Part shown: piece by piece, positions 48,978-60,000 of the stretch
Numbering within the stretch: position 1 is the first letter of the stretch
Layout of the letters: every line of letters starts with the position of its first letter
Assembly (NCBI GenBank): GCA_950295325.1
Contig: OX485809.1
Coordinates: 26,970,001-27,034,000, forward strand
Length of the DNA stretch: 64,000 bases
From: Polytrichum commune
Taxonomy: Eukaryota > Streptophyta > Polytrichopsida > Polytrichales > Polytrichaceae
Reading direction: 5' to 3'
The notes under the pieces: generated by a model
What the model saw: only the letters and a program-made list of their open reading frames with translations
What the model was told of the DNA's origin: nothing
Databases searched by the model: none
Position numbers and translations under genes: made by a program

Positions 48978-50729
48978 CTAGAGCTTATGTACTAATTTTT
49001 GTATGATTTGTTGCATGCTCATGAGTGAAGTCATCTTCATGTCATCACTGGCCTTCAAACTTTCCATGAGACTCTTACTACTCTATCTAATCTCACCTAT
49101 GCAACGTTCCATGAAAATGTTCTCCTTCCGCTTTGGTTCCGGAGATTTTGATGTGCTCTCCCCAACTTTGTGCTATTGGTATCTGATGTGGCTGTGGACT
49201 TCAGTCCATTTGCATTCATGGCACTTACGTGAGCATGTGAGACAACATTGGCTTTATCGAACATGAACTCATCCACCAGTTGATACCAACGGCATTTTTC
49301 GGATCATTGGGAGCCAGACTTCATGTTCATGGCCTTGTCTTCCTTGTAGTCGTTGTAGATGGCACTTCATTTTTTTCTGCAAGCCTCACTGTCCTTCGTG
49401 AAATCCGGGCATAGATACACAAGTTTCGTGTGTACCCGCGACCAATTGTCTATACCTGAACACCACTGCAAAATGTGAGATGGAATTGGAATTCACTAAC
49501 GACCGCACAATATATGTTGCCTGCAAATTGCTTCCACTGCACGTTGCCAAAATTATAAGAAAATCGTTAAGTAGTGCAGATAGTGATCACAACCAACAAC
49601 AACCGGGAAAAAATCGCTATACTCCAAAGCAGGGCCGAAATTCAAATGAAAACACTAAGTACTGCAGGAACTGGTCAAAATCGAACGCAACCGAAACAGG
49701 AAGCCCCTATGCTTCAGACCAACCACCAAATTCAAAGGTAATCGCCTAGCAGTGCAGAAACTTCTGGAAATTTAGAGCAGCCGAGACAAGAAGACCCTGT
49801 GCCCCATAGTAGTGCCGAAATCCAAACAAAATGGCTAACTGCTGCATAAAATGATTAAATTCCAGAGCAGCCGAAACATGAAGTCTTTGTACGTCAGAGC
49901 AATGTGGGAGTTCATACGACTAGACTTCAGAAAGTACAGCAAGGCATTCCCGACGTCGACAGAATGTGACGGTCACCGAAAATGAGAGGTAGCAGATTAC
50001 AGGGGAAATGCCCGAATTCAGAGGAAACCGGACAACAGAAAAAACTGAAGCTCAAGCTGTAGCTGGCATTCACAGACTGCGAAAAAATTCCACATTTCGG
50101 ACATTCGAAGAACCTGTCTCAGAGAACTACTACCCTCTGAATGCAATGTGGATGACCATGACAATAACATTGCACATGCAAGGTTGGAGATGTTGAATGT
50201 GGCCTAAAAAAAAAGGGAAAAAAAGGAAAAATGGACATTACCTTGCTTCGGTGGTGCAGAGAAAATATTGTGCATCTCTCCCCGAATGGTAATCAACTGG
50301 ATGACCCAGTGATCCTTCCAATGCCTACTAGTCTTCAGGAGCTCCACTTCATCCTTCACGTCATCCAGTTCAACAATTTATGGTTTTTTTCCGAGGACCT
50401 CTCTGTTTTTTTGTTGGACTTGGATGGGTCCGTGACACATTCCTAGGAACCTCGCTTTTGAGACCCTGCCGTGAGGTCGATGGTGGCGCTAGGTCCGCCT
50501 TGAGTGGGAGGTGCAAACCTCACCCCTAGAACTGGAGGCATGAAGGAGTGCAGAAATGGAAACGGCATTTGACTCCCAACAGGTGGAAAACCGTGGAAAA
50601 ATGGTGCAGGAGGAATGCTACCTCGTTGTATATGGAATTCGTTGCCCTCGGCAGGAGGATTGGTAGTAGAGACGTCATTCGGATTGCTACTACCCACGTC
50701 TTGTAGAGGCCCTTACGAATCCATGCAAT
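48978..50729 (-). pseudogene. Myb/SANT-like partner gene of the first Harbinger element, decayed
   Basis: Autonomous PIF/Harbinger elements encode a second, DNA-binding protein. On the minus strand, 50729-50443 gives a Pro-rich N-terminal part. After a frameshift, 50370-50242 reads VELDDVKDEVELLK and WVIQLITIRGEMHNIFSAPP. A 786-bp intron (50241-49456, gtaatg...ttcag) leads to NWSRVHTKLVYLCPDFTKDS, EACRKK, a stop, YNDYKEDK, a second stop, and WYQLVDEFMFDKANVVSHAH. This is the trihelix/Myb-SANT pattern. A coiled-coil-like tail (MESLKASDDMKMTSLMSMQQ) follows in another frame to the TAG at 48978-48980. At least four stops and two frameshifts mark it as dead. The exon junction (CAA G|GT ATA GAC) is inferred from family text. 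Confidence 0.75.
49567..49925. repeat. Four degenerate tandem units of about 90 bp in the Myb-gene intron
   Basis: Units start near 49567, 49655, 49748 and 49837 with 'cta(a/g)(c/t)(a/t)(c/g)tgca'. They share 'gcagccgaaacaNgaag', 'cagagNa' and 'gccgaaattcaaa'. They are diverged but collinear. Confidence 0.72.
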
Positions 50730-53073
50730 TCAGAAGCAGGAAACCAACGAAATTTTGGAGAGGAGAGAGGGTTGCAACAAAAAAATAAAATTGGTGCATG
50801 GTGTGATTGCAGCTAGGTTGCGAAGGCGTTGTGGCAAGGAAGGCGGCCGGGATGGCGTGCATGAAGAGCTCCACGAGGCGAGAATGCAGGGGGAGGTTTG
50901 GCATGCACTCGCACAAGCCGCGCGAGGGAGGGTGTAGGGATCGGCTCTGTGAGGGCAGCTGGACCTGGAGGAAAACGTCTAAGACTATGGGCCCAGGGCT
51001 GCTTCTCCCACAATCCATGGGTTTCCAGTGCACCTTGCATGGTAGTTCGCTTAACAAAGATTCCTTGCCACGTCATGTTGCCTCCCCTCAAACGTCCTCT
51101 TGTGTGGTAGTTAGGGGTTCGTTTCGGCCAATCACAACTTCCTGTTAGTTCTTCTTGCCGGTCGTGTGGCATGGCCTTAAGTAGTTGCGGGGCCACATAT
51201 AGTGGTGTGGAACTCATGACTAGGTTGTGGAGGTGAGGTGGCGCGTCCTGAGTGGTTGGAACCCTCTCAAGAAGATCCTTGCTGTGCATGGATCATTGCA
51301 AGGCTCGCCTCCTTATCCATGGCGGATGTTAAGTTCCCCCCCCATGAACTTTTCGGGGGAGGAATATTCGGGCAGGGGCGGCCGCCCGTCAAATTTTCTG
51401 GACCCGACTGAAAACCGCTGCCCATCCGCCCGACTTACGATTAAAGTCTACATATTTTGTTTATTGTCTCCCTTGTGTATACCTACTTTATACCTAGTTT
51501 TATCCAATAATGAAACTTCTATTCTAGGGGGCTTAATTTCTTTGGTGAATTGTATGGTGATTTTTTCACATCAACTGCAGTTTTGGTTGGGAGTTGGTTG
51601 TTTTGCACACAAAACTTTTCATGTTAGATAAGTTTTCGGTGCATACTTGGAGTTTGGGTAGAGTTCGAATGGAGAATGTTCCATATTAGTGTATTGGGGG
51701 TCAAACTCATTTCAACACCTTTTGACATGTGGAGTGAGTTTGGTCATGAATGAATTTATATGAAAAGTTATTTGTTCAAACATCCACACCAACTCCAACC
51801 ATGTACCAAAAATTCACCCTACATGCTAAAGTTGTGTTAGAATTCGCTTTCTTTTGTTAATGAGACATTTGTTTAAAATGGGAACTGTGCTCAGCTTCTT
51901 CATAGGATGTCTAAAAGTGTTTCGCTGTATCTAGCTAGTCATCTGCCCAGAGTGATTAATTCAAACTCAATGCACTGGAGGCTTTAGACCACTTACTTGC
52001 AGCACACAATTGAGCTTGCACTTTAATTTGGACATGGTGAGTTTCCATGGGCAGAGCAATTTTACATCCACAACTACATAACTCTGAAGCATAGAGCAGG
52101 CCACCTTGTGCAATTTGAATCCAGACAATCTATAAACTATAGTGAGAGTTGTCTCCAGATAAATAAAACAGAGATGGGCAGAGGTGGTGCATTTGACATC
52201 ATGTTGTTGAGAAATGACCACTTTCACTTCGCGAGGGCCGTGCTGGTGAGCTTCAACATGTTAGCCCACTAATCATAGTTCATATTGCCCCACAAACAAA
52301 ACGAAGCCAAAATGAGTGTCTGAAACCTGAAAATATACAAACAATCTCACACCCTTGGCAAGAAATCCTAGAATTGGAATATTGTGTTCGTAATACAATG
52401 ATGTGATTTCAAGTACTTCTGTGATAATTACATTACTTTGTTATTCTCTTTTATGGTGAGCCACTTATACTGCTACATTTCAATATTTTCCAGAGCCCAC
52501 ACCAACTCTCATCTTGCGAATTAATGTGGAGCCACATTAACTCTCAAAACGCACAGACATTCTAGTCAAAATGTAGGATGGAACATATTAATGAGTTCAT
52601 ACTGGTAAAACTTGATGTGGTGATGGATTCATTTTACGATACATTTGTCCTATAATTGAAATCCTTATACTGATCGGAACTGTTCTTGATGACTTAGGGA
52701 AACACCGTGGCTCTTCCACGCACATAAATTCCACCTTCACTACAAACTTTATGTGGCCCACGTTGATTATTTCGAACGTAATATTCTACTTATACTAATA
52801 GGACTACTTAATGTAGTGTACATAGCATAATGAGTCCCTAAATTGGTATGGTTCCAAAAAGGAGTTACTCACACCGAAAACCATGTATCCCAAAAAAACG
52901 CAGTACGCCCCGTAAATAATATTGTCCCGGTAACTTGAAAAGCCAAAAGACCACATGAAGGTTACGTCTTATCATTATCAAGGTGTCCTCTTATCTTTAA
53001 CATGACGAATGCTGTAAAATTGTCGTTTTATTGAGAGAACATGAAACTATAAGTAACATATGTTGTTATGTAT

Positions 53074-53108
<35 letters not shown>

Positions 53109-53587
53109 AACAAAACCATATTAAGCAATAGAGTTTTTATGGAATAAGACCTTGTAGCTTCAAACAACCCCAAATATTTAAAATAGTTGTTGATATAGGA
53201 ATAAAAAAATGTATGGTGTTACCTACCCAAGTTAGCGACTGTCATTTCATATAAACTCCAAAAAATTATAATACCAATAATTTCATAAACACCAAAATAT
53301 AAAGAGTTGTCTAATAAGAAACTATACAACAATGATATATAACGATTTCGTGGGCAGTAATAATTCCACATACTTCAACCCTTAACTTTCCAAGAGGCTT
53401 ATTTTGGGCTTATGGATGACTCTTCAAGATAAATTCATCAAATATAAAGTTGTTAAAAATATATCCGTTGTTTGTAATGCAATGAGTCATGTGTGACAAT
53501 TTGTGCACAATGTGTTCCGCATATTTAGAATAACAAACAAAAATATTATAGCACGTATAGTATCACAAAATATTATTTTACAATATA
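50730..53587. other. Intergenic DNA, no gene seen
   Basis: GC-richer pockets occur at 50800-51000 and 51330-51430. A TA microsatellite lies at about 53080-53108. 'TTA|GGGGTTCGTTTCGGCC' near 51108 resembles a PIF-type terminus, but no partner end was found. Several open frames here are composition artefacts. Confidence 0.45.
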
Positions 53588-54903
53588 TCAGACATTGGGG
53601 TTTCTTCCAACCCACGATTCAAAAATCGTTGCCCTCATTTGTTCTCCAGCTACCTTCCCCGCCCGACCATCGCCAGACAATCTCATAGCACCCCTACGAA
53701 CTCCAACGAAAGGATCCGGACGCTGAGCCATGTCCTCTGGTAACGGAACGCGCTCCCCATAGATCTCACAAAAGTTATGAAGCACGCAACATGCGAGGGT
53801 CACTGTGGCAGCCCTATCCATGTTCATGTTGAAATTCTTTAGAATACGCCATCTATTCTTAAGTGCACCAAAAACATGCTCAATGACAACCCTACCCAAA
53901 TTCACAGATTCATCGAACCTTTTCTTGTCAGTGAACCTGAGATCTGTGACACTAGCCTTAAAGTTTTTAAGCAAATAAGGACGGCTAGGGTAGGCTGAAT
54001 CTCCTAGCAAATATGGTCGGACTTCAACGCCACCAATCTCCAAAACTGGATCAGCCAATATGTCTCCTCTTCGTAATTGTACGTAAAGACCAGACCACGC
54101 AAATTGCGTTGCATCATGTACTCCTCCAGGTTGTCTTGCACAAACATTCTAAAAAACCTTTCGGAATCGCACACACCTTGTAACAACACGTTGTGAAATT
54201 TTTTCCTATTGAAAAAATCATAAGGTATAGGAGTTAAACCCCGTTGGGGCTTACATGACAAAAGAATGTATGTACTATCAATAGCGCCCACCACATTAGG
54301 CAAACCGGTAATATCACGAAACTTACGGATAATATCAGTTAGTCTATGTCTAGTAGGTGCGTGAATATATCTCCCGAACAATCCCTCATGTGAAGAAAGA
54401 ACTCTACAAACAATAATCGTGTATTTTCTAATAGTGGACTGTCCACATCCATATAAATTATCCATAGCCTTACAATATAGACCTTGTGCCAACCGGTATA
54501 CAACCAAGGATACTTGTTTTCTAACGGGTACGGGAGGCCGCACAAACATATCAGCAGTGGGACGTAGAAAGGGGGTCAACTCCGAAACTAAATGCTTAAA
54601 TACCAAAAAACTCATTCTGTAACTCCTACGGTATTTGCGATCCAACATGTCTGGAGTGGTATGCCATACATCCCATTCGACGACATCGTAATGCACGTTT
54701 TGCCTAGGCTCGATCCACCACAACCGTTGTGGAAAACGCTGCATCCAAGAATATACGACAACTACGGGAAAATATTTAGCCCCAATACTACAATCCAACA
54801 AATCCAAAGTTGGCCTAGTACGCGTTCTACGAAGCGGAAACGTCAAAAAAACCACCATAAACGTGAAAAACACTAAAATAATCTCCTCCTCCCTCGTAGC
54901 CAT
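53588..54903 (-). pseudogene. PIF/Harbinger (HARBI1-like) transposase, near-intact with one frameshift
   Basis: The frame starting at the ATG 54903-54901 is open for 299 codons; the following frame is open to the stop at 53588. Family text switches frame once, at an AAAAAA/TTTTTT run near 54146-54155. Before it come a helix-turn-helix (NLYGCGQSTIRKYT, residues 149-162), the first Asp in VVGAIDSTYI (residue 209) and FNRKKFHNVLLQGVCD. After it come ARQPGGVHDATQF (second Asp), YLLGDSAYPSRPYLLKNF and IEHVFGALKNRWRILK (Glu), then LACCVLHNFCE. All three catalytic residues are therefore kept. Total length would be about 440 codons, normal for the family. No Myb partner was found nearby, and terminal inverted repeats were not located. 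It is younger than the element at 47.7 kb. Confidence 0.88.
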
Positions 54904-55074
54904 ATTGGTTCAAAGCAATGCAATGCAATTAGGAAGCAATGCAATGTGAGTGAGGAGCTAGGCCTCACTCAACCCATTTATGCTTTGGGGGAACCTAAAG
55001 ACAACCGCCCTTAGCTGAGATATTTTACACTATTTTTTGGTCAAAAAAATTGTTACCCCGCACTCTAGGAAAAT

Positions 55075-55625
55075 TCCTGACGGGGGGCTGGGTGGCGGAG
55101 GGCTGGGGCGTGGGCGGGACCGCCCAGCCTGGTGGATCAGCCGCTGCCTGTGGGCCTGACCGGCCCCCCCCCCCCCGCCGGCCAACCGCGGGGGGCCACC
55201 TGGCTTGCGCCAGGCGGAGGCTGGCGCCCCTCTTTTTTCATGTGCCCTGCACTATTAGCACCGCACACATGAGCGCCCACCAACCAGTTAGCCAGGCGGT
55301 GGACAACAGATTTCATCCGGCTTTGGATGGCGGCCCTCCCTCCGCCGGATGTGGGAGGGGAAGCGGACCATCCGCCTCAGTTCGGAAGGGACGGGTCCGC
55401 TCCATTAGCCTCACCAAATTAGGCAATAAAATTATATATAAACTTTTTTTTACCGTTCCCCGGGGGAAGGAGAGGCGGAGGGCCAGGGTGCAGCCAGGCT
55501 AGTCACCTCCCGGTGGTCTGACCGGGCCCCCGCCGGCCAACCGCGGGGGCCACTGGCTTCCGCAGGCTGGGGCGGCCCTCTGTCCATGTGCGTGGGGCTA
55601 ATGGAGCATCTCCAGGCCGCCAGTG
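55075..55625. repeat. GC-rich block with two direct copies of about 110 bp
   Basis: 55116-55250 and 55486-55595 share 'ctgaccgg(g)cccccc', 'gccggccaaccgcggggg', 'ccac(c)tggctt(g/c)cgc', 'aggctgg' and 'catgtgc'. 'gctccattagcc' (about 55397) and 'ggctaatggagc' (about 55590) are inverted. The block stands out sharply from the AT-rich flanks. It may be the edge of a DNA transposon, possibly the neighbouring Harbinger. Frames in it are not genes. Confidence 0.65.
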
Positions 55626-55779
55626 ATCCCATCAACGGCCATTGCCACTCCAGTTTGGCTAATAGCAATTGATTACTCATCAATCGTCTTGCACCTGCCA
55701 ACTCCCTCCACCTCGCCAATCTGCAGCTCCTGTGTCCGATCGAGAAATTTAGGGTTGCGTGCACACAAATTAGTCCGCT

Positions 55780-57082
55780 CGTCGCAGTCGCAATCTCTCT
55801 CTCTCGTGTACACCATCTGTATCTGGCACTAGATCGAGATCTCATCTGTTCAAAGTTAGTTTCCGATCCAAAGTCGCGAGTACCATAGCCTCCCCCAATT
55901 CCCTCGTATCTCCAATTCCCTAGTATCTCCGCTAGCTCTCTGTAAAGTCTCCGATCGAGATCTGTTCGTGTATACCTGTCTCTACTTCCTTCTAATTGGC
56001 TTCCAGGAATGCAATAGGAACACGAGGACGATACTCATAACCGACTCTTCTTCAACTAGATATTGTTTTAAATCTTACAATCGCTTGCATTTTTTAATCA
56101 CGCAAGCCAAGTGTAGATTCAGTTCACAGGTCGCATCCATAGACCGCATCACATTTTTGAAATTTCAAGCATTCATACAAACAAATAAGCAATACGAGTT
56201 GTCTTGCATTGTCTGCGCCGTCGTCAGCGTTTTTTTTTGCTACCTACTGACTTCGCTGACTCCTTTTTCCGAGTTTTCATAGTGAATTGAATTGTCGTAC
56301 TTTTGCCGAACAGATTTCTCAAAAGGACAGTATACGCAACTACAAGGAGTTGCGAGGATTGTCTGCAATTTTTTGTTCATTGCAAACTTTGGAGGATTTT
56401 CATTGTCAGCTGGTAGCACCAATTGGTTTTCTGTTAGAATCCACTTAGGTCTTCCAGTTTCTAGGCACTTCTTCCGTCGCGTTACGTCAATCACAGTCAT
56501 CTTTTCTGTGCAGGTATCGTGTTTCGTGCTCAAAAATTTTCAAATCCTTGTAAGCAGGGCATTTTCACTTTTGAGCTCGTAGTCTTTTGGATTGACGCAC
56601 TGTTTTCAAGCGTAACTAAGCTCCTTCTTCCAATTGTCTGTGTAATTTAACCTAGATCTCGCAAGGTCGCAATCTGTGTTTTAATGAAGGTCTTTATCTG
56701 ATAAGGCTAACTCAGCTTTTCTGAGGTGATCGAGGTTTAGGATGTGTAGTGTGTGCTATTTGAGAGTATGCACGCCGATTAGATTCAACAACTTAAAGCA
56801 TCATATTGTTCTTTCTAACACATCGTTGAGGTGTAACTGTGACGTCCAGAGGTCGTCCACAGGTTGGGTGCTTTAACGAGTCTCGCATCGATCACCGAAT
56901 TGCGACACTGTTCTGCAGAATCTCAATTTAGCTTGACCTGCATTTTTTTCCTCTTCATAAATGTTCTTATATTGTCAATTTTCGAGCCTATTTCTGGCTT
57001 GTGGGTTCCGTTCTGACGAGTGGCAACAGAGGATAGTGCATTCGAGAGTGCGTGCGTGTGTGTGTGTTATTGTTATCTTAGG
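55780..57082 (+). promoter_or_regulatory. Likely 5' leader with leader intron of the acidic repeat gene
   Basis: A CT-rich stretch (about 55785-55960, with CTCTCTCTCTC) resembles plant 5' UTRs. Directly before the start codon stands 'gttattgttatcttag|GATGG', a good 3' splice site. A leader intron from a donor such as gtaaag near 55942 to 57081 would fit. The donor is not certain and no TATA box was identified. Confidence 0.35.
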
Positions 57083-60000
57083 ATGGGGAAAGGAGGAGGG
57101 AAGTGTGCAAGTCGGGAGCGCTTCGCATCTTCATCGCGAACACCCAGACTTCCTGCTCCTCGACATTCCACTACCTTTAAACCTGCGGAATCCAGCAGAG
57201 CCGTAGGTCCCGAATCCTCTCCATCAAGGATCAGGGAGCCATTCCTTTCCAAGGTACGTCATTGCTCCTTTCTTCGCACCGCAGCTAGGACTAATCACCG
57301 CAGGTAGTGAATAATTCGAAAATCTTAGTGCCAATTTAAAGAGACTCTGCTTCACCAAGTCTTTCAATAGCTGTTTCAATCGAAATGAGTATAATTCTCA
57401 CCAATGCTGAATTCCTTATGCTGAATTCATTGTGCCAAGTGAGAATTTTCTCATGTGATGAATTGAGATAAGGAGACCGGATTATGTAGTTGCGCAAGAA
57501 GCACGTTATGAAGGAATACAGCTCTTTCATAACGAGTTACAATGATGTCTGAAAGAATGACTACATCAACTTCCGCCGAAAAGCTTGGGTTAGTGCAGTA
57601 GAGACAGGTCTATGGAGGACCTGCTCAATAATTAATTTGAAAATCTAAGTTTCAATCAATGTCTGCTTCACCAAGTCTTTCGATAGCCTGTTGCAATCGA
57701 AATGAGTATAATTCTCACCATTGCTGAATTCTTTATCCTCAATTCATTGTGCCAGTGGGAACTTTCTCATGTGTGCTGATTTGAGGTAAGGAGACAGGAT
57801 TTTGTAGTTGTGCAAGATGCATGTTGTGAAAGAATGACTTTTTGGTGGCAGTCGATTTAGTCGTTCCTTAAAACAATCATTGAAACTACTTAGTACGATG
57901 AAAACCTCGTTGTGTGATTCTTTGTTGTAAATAATTCAAAAATCTAGGTGTCAATTTGATCTCTGCTTCACAAAGTCTATAAATATCTGTAGCATTGAAG
58001 TGAGTGTAATTCTTGGCACCAATGTTGGGGTCTTCATGCTCAATTCATTGTGCTAATGAGAAATTTCTCATGTGTGCTGAGTAGAGAGATAGAACACAGG
58101 ATTATGTAGTTGTTCAAGAAGCATGTATGAAGGAATGCACCTCTTGTGTACCGAGGTTTTCATTAATGATAGTCTGAAAGAATGACTTAATCGACTTCCC
58201 CCGAAAAGTTTTGGTTGGTGAAGATAAGTAGTGTGTTATTACGTTGATTAGCCTATGATTAGTCAGTAGAAGGACGCGCTTACAAGTTGTTATGTTTCAC
58301 CAAGGCTCTCAATAGCTTTTGCAATCGAATCAAGTGTAATTCTGACCTATGCTGGATCTTTCATCCTCAGTTCAATGTGCCAGTGAGAATTTCTCATGTG
58401 TGCTGGATTGAGGTAAGGAGACAGGATAGTGTAGTTTGCTACATAATTAGTTGTTACTCGGTGAAAAGTAGCAAATTGTCAGGCGAATATTTCTCCACAA
58501 AGAGATATAATTGCCCTTGGCGTTGCACTTGATTAGAGCTTTTTCCACTGGTGGATGGATACCCTCACATGGTTTGGGGGTACTTTACACTAGAGCTTGA
58601 GGGCCGCGTGACCATGTAAATCTAAAATATCACATTGGTGGAAAATGCCGAGACAGACCCAGTTTACACTGGAGCTTGAGGGCCTCGGGGACCACGGAAT
58701 TTTGAAAGAATGAATATCCTATGTGAAGCCTTACATAGAATGAATGGTGGTTTATGGTGAATTGCATTTTGCGTCAAGCCCACCTCAAAAATGTGTGGTC
58801 TAACACAGCACAAAATCAGGAGACCATGACACTTCAAAATCTCATAACCCTTAGTTTATTATAGTTTATTGTGTATACATAGCTTTTTGTGTACAAGGGC
58901 GCATATGAATAGGATAGATTTGAAATAGCTTTCAGATCACTTGAGAACTCGGTTGTGCATGTCTTAACACTGCACTTGAAGGCCTGTGACTGCACAATAT
59001 TCAATTGCAATTTCTATGTTTTGGCCTTTCTGATAAATTCCAAGGGCCCTCATAATATTATGGTCACGGCCCTTGGCTATAGTGTAAAGTGGCCCTCAGG
59101 GTATGAGTACCCAGAAAGTAAATTGAAAGCATTGAATCAATCTCACGTAATTAAAAAGAGAGTATCCAAATTGTATCTTTCATTGCATCTTTTTGGATGA
59201 GGACAATAAATCATCATATGCAAATCGCCAGTAGGCAAGGGCTTGTATGTATCGTGAGTAGAACTATGAAAGCAATAGAATTATAAAAGCAATCTTGAAT
59301 GATGAGGTACTCATAGGGTAAATGAATAGAAATATGACCTACTTATGCCAAATTTCAGGAAATTCGCATGAAATGAAGCTCATGTGTGTGAACTGGTTGT
59401 CTCTGGCAGAGAGAAGAGACGTCCCGATCTACAGAACAAGATCCTTTGAATGGAGAGGACAATGACCTCGAAACAGATGTCATATTTGATCAGCCTGAGA
59501 CAGTGTCCGAGTCCCGGCGCCATCTTTTGTCTCTATCACCAGCGGATAGAATGCAGAATGGAAGTGCTACAAAGGAACCAACGGCAGGAGCATCAAGCCA
59601 AGTTGCATTGGCAGCTACTGCAAAGGAAGAGCCAACAATTTCCCACCATGAACCAAAAGTGGAGGTCTCTTCAATCCCTGTTGCAAGAGCTGCTAGGAAA
59701 GAACCTGTTATTCTTGGAGACATCTCCACTGTTTCAAGTACAAATATTGAAACAAAGCCTCCCCAGCATCCGCCATTGACCATGGACACTGGTGTTCGTA
59801 TGGTTGCACCAGGTAATGGTCCCTTTTTGCACACATCCTCAGCATTATTTTGGATGTATATTGCAATGCACTTCCCACGCTCATTTTAAAAATTCATGGA
59901 CTCCATGTTTGATGCAACACAAATCCCAGCTGTGTCTTGTCACTAGTATGCCAGATAGCTGAAGACAGTCAAATGCTTTCATAGTATAGGCGAATGCGTG

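Noticed and set aside
50813-51289. Minus-strand 158-codon frame
   Set aside because: It is a composition artefact in a GC-richer patch, with no recognisable domain.
47300-51400. Terminal inverted repeats of the first Harbinger element
   Set aside because: I looked for paired GGG...-type ends with TWA duplications on both sides and found none that I trust.
54140-54160. Intron instead of frameshift in the second Harbinger transposase
   Set aside because: The two frames meet within a few bases at a homopolymer. No GT-AG pair removes sequence without deleting conserved residues.
55050-55502. GC-rich frames in the 55 kb block
   Set aside because: They are open only because of high GC content. 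They lack domains and repeat with the block.
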